In this document: positions 53,692 through 62,310 of the stretch, piece after piece
Layout: the number at the start of each line of letters is the position of its first letter
Position numbering within the stretch: position 1 is the first letter of the stretch
DNA from: Gynuella sunshinyii YC6258
Lineage (GTDB): Bacteria > Pseudomonadota > Gammaproteobacteria > Pseudomonadales > Natronospirillaceae
DNA: 64,000 bases
Direction of reading: 5' to 3'
Assembly: GCF_000940805.1 (NCBI RefSeq)
Contig: NZ_CP007142.1
Span: forward strand, 5,122,593 to 5,186,592
Position numbers and translations under genes: made by a program
The notes under the pieces: generated by a model
Told to the model about the DNA's origin: nothing
Seen by the model: the letters and a program-made list of their open reading frames with translations, nothing else
Database searches by the model: none

Positions 53692-56043
53692 ATGGCTAGA
53701 CTGATACGCGCGCTCTTCTACTTCTTCTGTCTGCTCTTGATGCTGGTGTCTGCATTGGGTGTCACTGTCTACATTAACTTACAGGGCAGTCTGCCCAGGC
53801 TTGAAGGCCACCTCGACGGAGTTCCTGTCAGTCAAAGCATCAATATTTCCCGCGACAGCAATGGCACTCCCCTGATTGAGGCCGGACAACGCAGTGATAC
53901 GGCCTTTGCTCTTGGTTTTCTGCATGCTCAGGAACGTTTCTTTCAAATGGATCTGCTACGTCGCAATGCTGCAGGTGAACTCAGTGAACTGATCGGTCCC
54001 TCGGCACTCGAACGGGATAAAAACAACCGGAAGTTTCAACTGAGACAACGTGCCGAAAACATGGTAAAAGCCATTCCTGACGACCAGCGTGCCTTGCTAC
54101 AGGCTTACGCCGAAGGGGTAAACTACGGCCTGCACAGCCTGAAAAGTCGTCCTTTTGAATACTGGCTGCTCAGACAAAAACCCCAAGACTGGCAAGCCAG
54201 TGACAGTTTTCTGTGTCTGTTGTCGATGTACCTGAATCTGCAACAGGGCGATGGTGGATTTGAGCGCTCCATGCAAGTGCTCAAAGATTCTGTGCCTGCC
54301 GCCTGGTACCACTTTCTACAACCCACTGGTGGACAGTGGGATGCCATGATTACCGGCCCACAACCGCTGACCCCTCTCCTGATTCCCGACTCAGGCTGGC
54401 CTGCGTTCTCGTCCCAACAGGCACGTATTGCCGCTCAGCCTGCATTGGGATCCAACAACTGGGCCGTTGGCGGTAATCTGACCACCACCGGCAGCGCCAT
54501 GGTGGCCAATGATCTTCATCTGACTCTGGGAGTCCCTAATATCTGGTACCGGGCATCGTGGCTGGATATCCAGCTGCAGCGCCAGTTAACGGGTATCACC
54601 CTGCCTGGAGCTCCATTTATGATCACCGGCAGTAACGGCCACATTGCCTGGGGCTTTACCAACGCCTATGGAGACTGGAGCGACATCATCACATTGCAGA
54701 CCAATGACTCCGACACCATGTATCTGACGGCAACGGGCTGGGAAAGTTTTACCATCTATCAGGAAACCATTCATATCAACGATGGCAGTTCTGTACTCGA
54801 ACCCGTCCGCCTTACCCGTTGGGGACCGGTGATTGGCCAGGATAATCAAGGGCATACGCTGGCCATTAAATGGGTGCCACTGGAGCATGACGGAACCAAT
54901 GCCAATCTGGTGCGACTGGAAGCAGCGAATACGGTGGATGAAGCCCTCGCCTATGCTCCTCTCGTTGGCATCCCACATCAAAATCTGGCAGTTGCAGACA
55001 GTCAGGGTAATATTGGCTGGACCATCATTGGCCGTATTCCCAAACGGGTCGGCCTGGATGGTGAGTATCCTTCAGACTGGTCCAAAGGCGATAAATCCTG
55101 GCAGGGATTTTTACCGCCCGAACAATATCCAACGGTAAAACGTGATCGAAATGGCCGCATCTGGACCGCGAATTCCCAGGTGGTCTCCGGTGATGAGCTG
55201 AAAAAAATCGGTAACAGCGGTTATGACATTGGCGCTCGTGCACAACAGATACGCGACGACCTGGAAGCGAAAAACCAGTTTTCAGAAGCAGACCTGCTGG
55301 CGATTCAACTGGATGACCGGGCCGTTTTTTTGCAACGCTGGCACGAACTGATGGTAAGCCTGCTGGATGATCCGGCGGTTAACCATTCATCAGGCGTAGA
55401 CGACATTCTCGGAAACTGGGAAGGCAGGGCCGGCAAAAACTCCGTTGGTTATCGTCTGGTTCGACATTTCCGTAACGAAGTCATCGATCAGACGATTGGC
55501 AGGCTTTATCAGCAAATCGAAGAACAGAGCCGCTTTTTTTCTATCCCTGCCGTCATAGAGTATGTTGATTATCCGGCCTGGGCATTGGTATCAGAACAGC
55601 CCGAGCATCTGTTACCGCAAGGTTATGATTCCTGGAGGGCATTCCTGGTGACCTGTCTGAATAACAGCATTGATGACTTAACCCAGAATGGTAAAGAACC
55701 CCTGAAACAGCAGACCTGGGGCAAGTACAACACTCTGAACCTGACCCATCCGTTAACCAAAGCACTGCCGTTCCTGTCATCCTGGCTGAACATGCCACAT
55801 GAAGCGGTGGATGGTGATGATTATATGCCCCGAGTACAGGGGCCCGCATTTGGCAGCTCTGACCGTATGGTGGTCAGCCCTGGTCATGAACAGAGCGGTA
55901 TATTCAACATGCCAACCAGCCAGGCCGGACATCCGATGTCACCTTACTATGGCAAAGGCCATCAGGATTGGGTTCAGGGGCATGCCAGTCCATTTCTGCC
56001 GGGTCCGGCCCAATGGACACTTGAAATAAGACCAGATAAATGA
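53692..56043 (+). CDS. Penicillin-acylase family N-terminal-nucleophile hydrolase
   Basis: 783 residues. An N-terminal hydrophobic helix acts as signal or anchor. The alpha-chain part is followed by the autoprocessing site GSNNWAVGG; Ser254 would become the N-terminal nucleophile of the beta-chain. Later landmarks are MVANDLHLTLGVPNIWYRAS, PGAPFMITGSNGHIAWGFTN and PTSQAGHPMSPYYGKGHQDW. Family members cleave amide bonds of penicillins, acyl-homoserine lactones or other N-acyl compounds; sequence alone does not tell which. Possible quorum-quenching or periplasmic amide hydrolysis. Confidence 0.93.
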   Translation: MARLIRALFYFFCLLLMLVSALGVTVYINLQGSLPRLEGHLDGVPVSQSINISRDSNGTPLIEAGQRSDTAFALGFLHAQERFFQMDLLRRNAAGELSELIGPSALERDKNNRKFQLRQRAENMVKAIPDDQRALLQAYAEGVNYGLHSLKSRPFEYWLLRQKPQDWQASDSFLCLLSMYLNLQQGDGGFERSMQVLKDSVPAAWYHFLQPTGGQWDAMITGPQPLTPLLIPDSGWPAFSSQQARIAAQPALGSNNWAVGGNLTTTGSAMVANDLHLTLGVPNIWYRASWLDIQLQRQLTGITLPGAPFMITGSNGHIAWGFTNAYGDWSDIITLQTNDSDTMYLTATGWESFTIYQETIHINDGSSVLEPVRLTRWGPVIGQDNQGHTLAIKWVPLEHDGTNANLVRLEAANTVDEALAYAPLVGIPHQNLAVADSQGNIGWTIIGRIPKRVGLDGEYPSDWSKGDKSWQGFLPPEQYPTVKRDRNGRIWTANSQVVSGDELKKIGNSGYDIGARAQQIRDDLEAKNQFSEADLLAIQLDDRAVFLQRWHELMVSLLDDPAVNHSSGVDDILGNWEGRAGKNSVGYRLVRHFRNEVIDQTIGRLYQQIEEQSRFFSIPAVIEYVDYPAWALVSEQPEHLLPQGYDSWRAFLVTCLNNSIDDLTQNGKEPLKQQTWGKYNTLNLTHPLTKALPFLSSWLNMPHEAVDGDDYMPRVQGPAFGSSDRMVVSPGHEQSGIFNMPTSQAGHPMSPYYGKGHQDWVQGHASPFLPGPAQWTLEIRPDK

Positions 56044-56048
56044 AAACA

Positions 56049-56078
56049 GAACGCCTGAGCTGAGAAGATCAGGCGTTC
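56049..56078. terminator. Convergent terminator between acylase and cytochrome b561 genes
   Basis: GAACGCCTGA (56049-56058) pairs perfectly with TCAGGCGTTC (56069-56078). The minus strand continues with TGTTTTCA. It lies 5 bp past the acylase stop and 11 bp past the cytochrome stop, serving both genes. Confidence 0.75.
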
Positions 56079-56089
56079 ATGATTAATTG

Positions 56090-56635
56090 TCAGGCTCGCT
56101 TACCCAACATACGTTTTAACGTCAGGTCTTTGTCGACCCAATGGTGTTTAAAAGCACCTAGCAGATGAAGTGCAATAGTGGCTGCCAGGATATAACCCAG
56201 CCAAGTATGCAGTACATGCCCAATACTGGCTACCGTTTCATTGAAAGGAATAGCTTTATCGTCCTGATAATTGGAAGGCACCAGTTCCAGACCAAATATA
56301 CTGATACCGTGCCCTCCAGCTCCGGATCCCATCATGCCTGAAATCGGCATTAACACAGTCGCCAGAATCAATATCCAATGAGCTGCATGAGCCACTGAAT
56401 GCTCTATCTTTGGGTACTCTCTGACCGGTTCAGGCCATCCAAGTCTGTAACGCCAGACCACCCGTATCACTGCGAACAACAAAATAATCACACCTATCGC
56501 TTTATGATACGGATACAGTCCGTAACTATGATTAAAGGTCATATAAAAACCAACTGCTGTCAGTGCAATCATTGTCAATGCAACAATCCAATGCAAAAAA
56601 ATGGTCATATGACTCAATTTGTCTTTGTGGTCCAT
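56090..56635 (-). CDS. Cytochrome b561
   Basis: 181 residues from the ATG at 56635, with TTGGAG six bases upstream. Four hydrophobic helices carry the heme-ligand histidines (FLHWIVALTMIAL, PYHKAIGVIILLF, SVAHAAHWILI, LHTWLGYILAATIALHLLGA). It is an inner-membrane diheme electron carrier of the YodB/CybB type. Single gene. Confidence 0.92.
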   Translation of the reverse strand: MDHKDKLSHMTIFLHWIVALTMIALTAVGFYMTFNHSYGLYPYHKAIGVIILLFAVIRVVWRYRLGWPEPVREYPKIEHSVAHAAHWILILATVLMPISGMMGSGAGGHGISIFGLELVPSNYQDDKAIPFNETVASIGHVLHTWLGYILAATIALHLLGAFKHHWVDKDLTLKRMLGKRA

Positions 56636-57343
56636 ATCTGGCTCCAATACCTAAACAGTTATTACATATACATTCATCACCAAAATGAATGTATTCATTT
56701 TCTGGCGGGCTATCGTCAATAAGTCAGCCTTGATATCCTCTTTACCGGATCAGGAAACTCCCGGAAAAGTCATGATTTTGGAATAAGAGCGAAAATTATT
56801 CCGATGCTTCATGCTGCTAAAAAATACCGGGCCTTTATTGCAAGTTGTGCCAGATAGTTTTCTCGGAAATGATTGTTAACAGCGAAATACCAATCCAAAA
56901 ACAATGCTGCCACAAGCGCACCTTCCATGTCCTTTCGGTAAAGCGACTTATATAACAAACAAGATGAAGACCTGCCCTTCCAGCGGCCGAAGTAAACCTG
57001 ATCTTTTAAAAAAATAAATGCCAAATGCTCAAAAAAACCAACTGCTTCTCAATTTACAACTTTACGAGGATACGCAGCTCACAATGATTCCAAAAAACAT
57101 CGTCAGCATTTCCATTATCATCGAATCTAAAATGCTTGTTTTTAAGGTTTTCACGCCAACAACCTCTTCAGTTATTTAATTTTCCTGACGAATATCCGCA
57201 AATACTATCAACTTATTAAGTATGGAATTTTTTATTTTTTTCGGGTAGTAGAAAACCAATAGAATATTACAGACCAACACTTTTGTTACAACACGAAATA
57301 CAAAGATACAAAACGGTTTCCAGTCGCCAATGTACTTTTTTAA
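56636..57343. other. Long AT-rich gap, no supported gene
   Basis: About 700 bp. A short minus-strand frame at 56809-57024 lacks any family resemblance or ribosome site. From 57100 the DNA becomes very AT-rich up to the MITE-like element. I see no promoter or structural feature I can defend. Confidence 0.45.
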
Positions 57344-57487
57344 GGGGCCTCTGAAAAACAGGAATAGTTTTGATGCAGGCGAGGAAGCACCACTCGCAAC
57401 ACCGCAGTTTACTGGAGTAAATGAGGATGTGAGACTGGGACTGACAACGTCCTGCGCGAAAATAGTCCCTTTTTCAGAGGTTCCTTA
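57344..57487. mobile_element. MITE-like repeat, copy B
   Basis: A ~144-bp non-coding element with ends GGGGCCTCTGAAAAA (57344-57358) and TTTTTCAGAGGTTCC (57471-57485), near-perfect inverted repeats. Its reverse complement aligns over the full length with the element at 27505-27645. It lacks coding capacity, so it would need a transposase in trans. Confidence 0.78.
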
Positions 57488-57812
57488 GAAGCAGCATGAA
57501 GCGTTTTTATGATAATTAATTGGAAGGAAAAATCCGTTATTCAAATAATTCATTATGGCGTAAAACAGTTCAGGAATGGCTCCTGCTGGTGGATCTTTTC
57601 TCCACATACTGTTTGTTAGATGACTCACGCAACATGACGCCATATAATCAGATTCTGTTTTCTGATCGGCAACAGAAACCATAAATTCACTGGCTAATTC
57701 TAGACCACAACCATAACCACATGTATTGCCATGATCTCGACATAATTGGACAGAAAAAAGCCGTTTATTTAAAAAATAACATGCATTACTTATCATCACA
57801 TACATTATCGAT
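57488..57812. other. Gap between MITE-like element and glycosylase gene
   Basis: About 325 bp. A minus-strand open frame extends through it (57485-57805 from an internal Met, MYVMISNACYF) and its stop is created at the element boundary. It is Cys-rich (RDHGNTCGYGCG, MASCCVSH) but I recognise no family and see no ribosome site; possibly a gene remnant truncated by the element. Confidence 0.35.
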
Positions 57813-58334
57813 ATGAATCTGAAACAAAGTTTTCCACCGGTCATTGCAGAAAATTCTGAAATTCTTGTGCTGGGTTCCATGCCTGGTGAAGCATCGTTAC
57901 GACAGCAACAATATTACGGTCATCCTCAAAATCTTTTTTGGCAAATATTACTGGAAAGCGAAGGGTACGAAACCAACACGCTGGACTATGCAGACAGGCT
58001 GACACTACTGAAAAGCAAAAAAGTCGCACTGTGGGATGTGCTTGAGTATTGTGAGCGTCGAGGCAGTCTCGACAGCAGCATTGTGGCCAAATCAGAGCAG
58101 GCTAATGATCTCGTTACCCTGCTAAGACAATATAAAAATATCCGGAAAATATGCTTTAACGGAAAAAAATCCTACCAATCATTCAACCGCCATGTATTTC
58201 GCAATAACACAGAATTTTTCCATACTTATGAGCTCGTCACTCTGCCTTCAACCAGCCCCGCGAATGCGTCGATCCCACGCACCATCAAGTATCAGCAATG
58301 GGTGACTGAGGTGTGGAATCCCCCCAGGGTTTGA
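57813..58334 (+). CDS. DNA-deoxyinosine glycosylase (UDG superfamily)
   Basis: 173 residues. ILVLGSMPGEASLRQQQYYG and HPQNLFWQIL form motif A of the UDG superfamily in the form used by hypoxanthine/deoxyinosine glycosylases, with GS-P-G and the Asn that replaces the usual Asp. LPSTSPANA is the C-terminal DNA-intercalation motif. It removes deaminated purines from DNA. The start has a weak ribosome site. Its 3' end overlaps the convergent ubiX by 50 bp. Confidence 0.88.
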   Translation: MNLKQSFPPVIAENSEILVLGSMPGEASLRQQQYYGHPQNLFWQILLESEGYETNTLDYADRLTLLKSKKVALWDVLEYCERRGSLDSSIVAKSEQANDLVTLLRQYKNIRKICFNGKKSYQSFNRHVFRNNTEFFHTYELVTLPSTSPANASIPRTIKYQQWVTEVWNPPRV

Positions 58335-58923
58335 GCAACTGCTGTTTGATACCAAGCTGATTCAGAATGCGGGCGACGATAAAATCGACCATATCATCAA
58401 CACTCTCCGGACGCTGGTAAAAACCAGGCATTGCCGGCAGTATCACCACCCCCATCTGACTCAACGTCAACATATTCTGCAAATGTATCGTTGATAACGG
58501 GGTCTCCCGTGGAACCATGATCAACTGCCCCCGTTCCTTAAGAACCACATCCGCTGCACGTTCAATCAGATTGTTGCAGGCGCCAGCGGCTACGGCAGAC
58601 AAAGTACCAGTAGAGCATGGGCACACCACCATCTGTCTTGGTGCTCCGGACCCGGAAGCAACCGGGCTGGTCCAGTCCTCCCGGCCGAATACGTTGATCT
58701 GATTTTTTGTCGCACCTGTCATTTGCATAAGCAACTCTTCGGCTTTGACAGCATTGGAAGGCATAGACAGGTCCATCTCCAATGCCATCACCATCTGCGC
58801 CGCTTTACTGATCAACACATAAATCCGCCTGTCCGCCTGCACCAATTGTTCGACCAGCCGCAGGCCATATTGAGCACCTGAAGCACCGGTAATGGCAACA
58901 GTGATAGTATCGGAATCAACCAT
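58285..58923 (-). CDS. ubiX: Flavin prenyltransferase UbiX
   Basis: 212 residues from the ATG at 58923 (MVDSDTITVAITGASGAQYG). An upstream TTG is unsupported. Landmarks are TGASGAQYGLRLVEQL at the FMN site, PCSTGTLSAVAAGACNNLIE with the catalytic Ser, LVMVPRETPLSTIHLQN-like and the C-terminal region. It makes prenyl-FMN, the cofactor of UbiD decarboxylases in ubiquinone synthesis. The start lies within the last codons of tesB (8-bp overlap). Confidence 0.95.
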   Translation of the reverse strand: MVDSDTITVAITGASGAQYGLRLVEQLVQADRRIYVLISKAAQMVMALEMDLSMPSNAVKAEELLMQMTGATKNQINVFGREDWTSPVASGSGAPRQMVVCPCSTGTLSAVAAGACNNLIERAADVVLKERGQLIMVPRETPLSTIHLQNMLTLSQMGVVILPAMPGFYQRPESVDDMVDFIVARILNQLGIKQQLLKPWGDSTPQSPIADT

Positions 58924-59773
58924 GATGACGAACCAACCCTTCCTGGGTGGTTGATGCAATCAACTCACCTGCGCGATTAAATATCTGTCCGCGCACAAAA
59001 CCTCGACAACCAGATGCGGATGGACTATCGGCCACAAACAGCAACCAATCATCCAGACGGAATGGCCGATGAAACCAAATGGCATGATCAAGACTGGCAA
59101 TATCCAGATTACGGGTGCCCAGTGACAGGCCGTGAGGCATCAGTGCGGTCTCCAGAAATCCCCAATCAGAAGTATAAGCCAGCATGTATTGGTGAATTTT
59201 CAAATCATCAGGCAAAGGCGCAACAGAACGGATCCACATGTGGCGCCGACCAATACCATGGCGTGGCCGGAATGGATTCTGGTTTTCAACGATGCGATAT
59301 TCAATTGGACGTTCGGCGGTAAACTGATCGCGAACTTTTTCCGGAATCTCATCAGCATGCTGACGAAACAGTTCAACGGTAGAATCAAAATTTTCCGGCC
59401 CCGGAACATTCGGCATGACTTCCTGATGAGACACTCCCTGTTCTTCAATCTGGAAAGAGGCTGTCATTGCAAGGATCGTTTTACCAAACTGACTGGCGAT
59501 AACCCGGCGCACGGAGAAACTTTTACCATCACGGACATGTTCCACTTCATAATCAATAGGATGATGTGCATCTCCAGGCCGCAGAAAGTAAGCATGCAAT
59601 GAATGAGGGTGACGATCAGAAACAGTCTGACTGGCAGCACTCAGTCCCTGACCAATCACCTGACCACCAAATACCCGACTGAAACCCAGATCCTGACTAT
59701 GTCCTATAAAGCGGTTATCACCATTCTCTTTAAGAGTTAATAATTTCACTAAATCTTCAACAACCTGACTCAT
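58916..59773 (-). CDS. tesB: Acyl-CoA thioesterase II
   Basis: 285 residues from the ATG at 59773 with CGGAG seven bases upstream. Two hotdog domains are visible: N-terminal FSRVFGGQVIGQGLSAAS and LHAYFLRPGD; C-terminal SLDHAIWFHRPFRLDDWLLF and SGCRGFVRGQIFNRAGELIA. The catalytic Asp, Thr/Ser and Gln are at the usual places (LDHA; TTQEG). It hydrolyses medium- and long-chain acyl-CoA. Overlaps ubiX by 8 bp. Confidence 0.95.
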   Translation of the reverse strand: MSQVVEDLVKLLTLKENGDNRFIGHSQDLGFSRVFGGQVIGQGLSAASQTVSDRHPHSLHAYFLRPGDAHHPIDYEVEHVRDGKSFSVRRVIASQFGKTILAMTASFQIEEQGVSHQEVMPNVPGPENFDSTVELFRQHADEIPEKVRDQFTAERPIEYRIVENQNPFRPRHGIGRRHMWIRSVAPLPDDLKIHQYMLAYTSDWGFLETALMPHGLSLGTRNLDIASLDHAIWFHRPFRLDDWLLFVADSPSASGCRGFVRGQIFNRAGELIASTTQEGLVRHHG

Positions 59774-60025
59774 ACACCTACTCCGAGTGATGTTCAAAAA
59801 AATAAAATACAGATGACATCATTTTGCGAAAACGGTATCTTGCTACAATGCACTCCCGGATTCTTTCCTATATCTGGAATCCAGCCAGCCAGAACATTGT
59901 CTGACAAGCGTTTTTTTTCAACCTACGTCTCAGAATTACAATGTTTTACTCTGGTTTTTTCAATGCTGAACTATCTTTAAATAATTGTATTGTACTTATC
60001 CTCATTAAAGAAAAGGTTAGCCAAC

Positions 60026-60622
60026 ATGTCAGCAGGTGTTTCTTTCGGTTACCCGACCAGCAATAAAGACCTGATATGGAATCTTGACGAGATCAACAAG
60101 CGCGAGCTTGCCTGTAAGTTTCTATACAAGTTCGAAAACCTGCTATGTATCTATTCTTCCTCTGTAGAGCAGTTATATACCAATTACAGTATTAACATGC
60201 CCTCAGATGATCCCAGTAAAATAGTCATTCTACCCAATCCCTATACCTTCCACGACACCTTCAATCACATTTCGGCCAGCGCGATCCGCGATACCGGACT
60301 GCATATCGTGCCAGGACAGGTGATAGGAGCAACCGGACTCTATGTTATGGTGCGCTCCAGAAATCGTAGTGAACCACCAGCCCCCCTGCCCTTTAAACAG
60401 GCTTTACGAAAAATAATTTATACCCAGCAAACCAAAGACCCGTTTTTACCCATACTGGTGAAAGGTGATTTGCGTCAGTTCGATACACACACACCGTGTC
60501 TCCATCTGCATCGGATAAAAATTACAGAACTGTCTGGCGTATCGGAGTTTAACTGCAGCAACATCCGGGCATCCATTGTCGAAAAGCTCAAAGAACTACA
60601 TCGAAACGCTGATCAGCTTTAG
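60026..60622 (+). CDS. Hypothetical protein, unknown family
   Basis: 198 residues from the ATG at 60026 with AAAAGG nine bases upstream; a TTG at 59990 would add twelve residues. No signal peptide or membrane helix. Conserved-looking stretches are ISASAIRDTGLHIVPGQVIG, ATGLYVMVRSRN and PFKQALRKIIYTQQTKDPFL. I do not recognise it. It lies between divergent tesB and convergent alkB-like genes. Confidence 0.6.
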   Translation: MSAGVSFGYPTSNKDLIWNLDEINKRELACKFLYKFENLLCIYSSSVEQLYTNYSINMPSDDPSKIVILPNPYTFHDTFNHISASAIRDTGLHIVPGQVIGATGLYVMVRSRNRSEPPAPLPFKQALRKIIYTQQTKDPFLPILVKGDLRQFDTHTPCLHLHRIKITELSGVSEFNCSNIRASIVEKLKELHRNADQL

Positions 60623-60682
60623 CACATCACTCTGAGTCCAGCACCTCCGCATGGTAGCCCCCCAATTCCATTGGTGGTCAGA

Positions 60683-61282
60683 TTATGGCTTTGATGGGGG
60701 CAAAATATAGCGAAACGTCAGACTGATCCGTTCTCCCATCTGTCGAGCACTCTTGGCAATTCCATGACGCCAGTAATGCTGAGTTTCTCCCTCCATGACC
60801 AGCAAAGAACCACTTTGTGGAGTAATGGTGAACTGATCCTGACCATTTTTATGCTTGAAACGTAAATCCCGGGCATATCCGAAGGTCAGCATGGCGACAA
60901 CCGGATTCTGGCCCAACTCCGGTTCATTATCGGCATGGAATCCCATACCGTGCTGCCCGTGCTGATACCAGTTTCCCAGCATGGAGTTGAATCGATAACC
61001 GCTGCCTTGTTCAACCGCATGCTTTAACGGCAGCAGCATATCCGCCCAGGTTCTGGGCTCCAGCCGAACGTTCGAATACGTATACGCCTCATCCCCATAC
61101 CAACACTGCAAGCGCGGGGTTTTATAGTGCCGGCCAAACAATTGAACATCTCCTTGATACCAGTCCAGCGCCGTCTTCAAAGGCTCAAGCAATGACTGAT
61201 GCTCCGGGATAAAATCCTCGAAATACCGGAGACTGCCATTGCGGAGATCAACCTGCTGGAACGGTGCTTCAGCAAACAACAT
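60683..61282 (-). CDS. AlkB-like 2-oxoglutarate-dependent dioxygenase
   Basis: 199 residues from the ATG at 61282, with GAGGAGG nine bases upstream. The iron ligands His and Asp are in GFHADNEPEL, the distal His in MEGETQHYWRHGIAKS, and the 2-oxoglutarate Arg in RISLTFRYI. NSMLGNWYQHGQHGMG is the AlkB substrate loop. It should remove alkyl lesions from DNA or RNA oxidatively; closest in layout to ALKBH2/3-like bacterial AlkB homologues. Confidence 0.92.
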   Translation of the reverse strand: MLFAEAPFQQVDLRNGSLRYFEDFIPEHQSLLEPLKTALDWYQGDVQLFGRHYKTPRLQCWYGDEAYTYSNVRLEPRTWADMLLPLKHAVEQGSGYRFNSMLGNWYQHGQHGMGFHADNEPELGQNPVVAMLTFGYARDLRFKHKNGQDQFTITPQSGSLLVMEGETQHYWRHGIAKSARQMGERISLTFRYILPPSKP

Positions 61283-61428
61283 ACTTTCACGCCTCCTCTG
61301 AACAATCTTAACGGAGAATACTAACACCTTCTGTTTCCGGACAGTGCTGCTGCGGGGTGAATAAAAGACTTTTGCAAAAGCCGCAGGCTATAATGGTCAT
61401 TTTGACAATTGAAGGTTTCGTTCCAAAG

Positions 61429-61788
61429 ATGTCCACAAATGCTGAATCAGCACTGAGATGGTTGGATGAACAGCAGCCAGATACTCAACAGATACAGGAA
61501 GTAATCCAGAAACTGGAAGCCAGACTCAATTCGGGTGCCAGCCAGGAACAACTCAGCGGAACGGTTGAGGCATTGGAGTTGCTGCAAGAAGTTTTGGAAG
61601 AACGCGAACTCCAACAACCAGACACACATGCCGCAGTACCGGCAACACCTGACACAATCACTGAACAAAACGCAGCAAAACTCGATTTATCACCATTGGG
61701 TGAACCCGCCAGCATACCTGAGGAACATCTCAGCGACACAGACAAACGCAAACGGTTCGAACAACTCAAACAACAGTTATCCAAATAA
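61429..61788 (+). CDS. Hypothetical acidic coiled-coil protein
   Basis: 119 residues from the ATG at 61429 (MSTNAESALRWLDEQQPDTQ). Earlier in-frame starts (61357 GTG, 61393 ATG) are possible, and the start is not decided by a clear ribosome site. Helical and Glu/Gln-rich (IQEVIQKLEARLNSGASQEQ, then ALELLQEVLEERELQQ), with a Pro/Thr-rich middle and a basic C-terminal end (KRKRFEQLKQQLSK). No family recognised. Confidence 0.55.
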   Translation: MSTNAESALRWLDEQQPDTQQIQEVIQKLEARLNSGASQEQLSGTVEALELLQEVLEERELQQPDTHAAVPATPDTITEQNAAKLDLSPLGEPASIPEEHLSDTDKRKRFEQLKQQLSK

Positions 61789-61840
61789 ACCACCCTCCTA
61801 CATTCACAGTTCCTATTGATCATGGTGACGGAGATGATAC

Positions 61841-62224
61841 ATGACTGAACGCATAAATTATGAGTGCCTGCCGGTAATCACCGGTCCTTATGTCCATGCC
61901 ACCAAATACAACAAAACCTTGTTTGTATCCGGCCTCACTGCTTACGGTACCGATGCTCAGAACCTGGATCTGATACGACAGTGTGAAGAAATTCTGTCGC
62001 AGTTAAACCGTATTCTGGAACAGGAAAAACGGTCAAAAAATGATCTGGTCAAACTGACGATCTTTGTGCGTGATATCAGCCTGCTTGCTTCTATACGGGA
62101 ACAACTTTTCAAGTTCTACGAAGGATATTTGCCAGCCTGTTCCCTGGTTGAGGTATCAAGCCTCGTCCATCCTGACCTGCAGATTGAGATTGAGGCAATT
62201 GTCGCGCTGGAAAGCAGCGTCTGA
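61841..62224 (+). CDS. RidA/YjgF-family protein
   Basis: 127 residues, full family length. FVSGLTAYGTDAQNLDLIRQ and NDLVKLTIFVRDISLLASIR are typical, and the C-terminus has PACSLVEVSSLVHPDLQIEI, with Val/Leu in place of the catalytic Arg-containing R-V motif seen in strict RidA. Members of the family hydrolyse reactive enamine/imine intermediates; lacking the key Arg, this one may belong to a non-RidA (Rid) subgroup. Confidence 0.85.
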   Translation: MTERINYECLPVITGPYVHATKYNKTLFVSGLTAYGTDAQNLDLIRQCEEILSQLNRILEQEKRSKNDLVKLTIFVRDISLLASIREQLFKFYEGYLPACSLVEVSSLVHPDLQIEIEAIVALESSV

Positions 62225-62257
62225 AGGGTTCGTAGTTTTCTGTGCCGTATTTCAGTC

Positions 62258-62292
62258 GGAGATATCCATGAAACTTTATAATGGATATCTCC
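62258..62292. terminator. Perfect 12-bp hairpin between convergent genes
   Basis: GGAGATATCCAT (62258-62269) and ATGGATATCTCC (62281-62292), loop 11 nt. It lies 33 bp past the ridA-like stop and 18 bp past the convergent glycosidase stop. There is no T-run on either strand, so it is terminator-like but may act otherwise. Confidence 0.5.
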
Positions 62293-62310
62293 CGAAAACA
62301 CAGACTCCGG

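Noticed and set aside
56809-57024. 71-codon minus-strand frame in the AT-rich gap
   Set aside because: No ribosome site, no recognisable composition, and the neighbouring DNA shows no coding pattern.
57485-57880. 131-codon minus-strand Cys-rich frame
   Set aside because: Begins inside the glycosylase gene on the other strand, has no ribosome site or family, and its stop is formed at the MITE-like element boundary. Kept only as a comment on a possible remnant.
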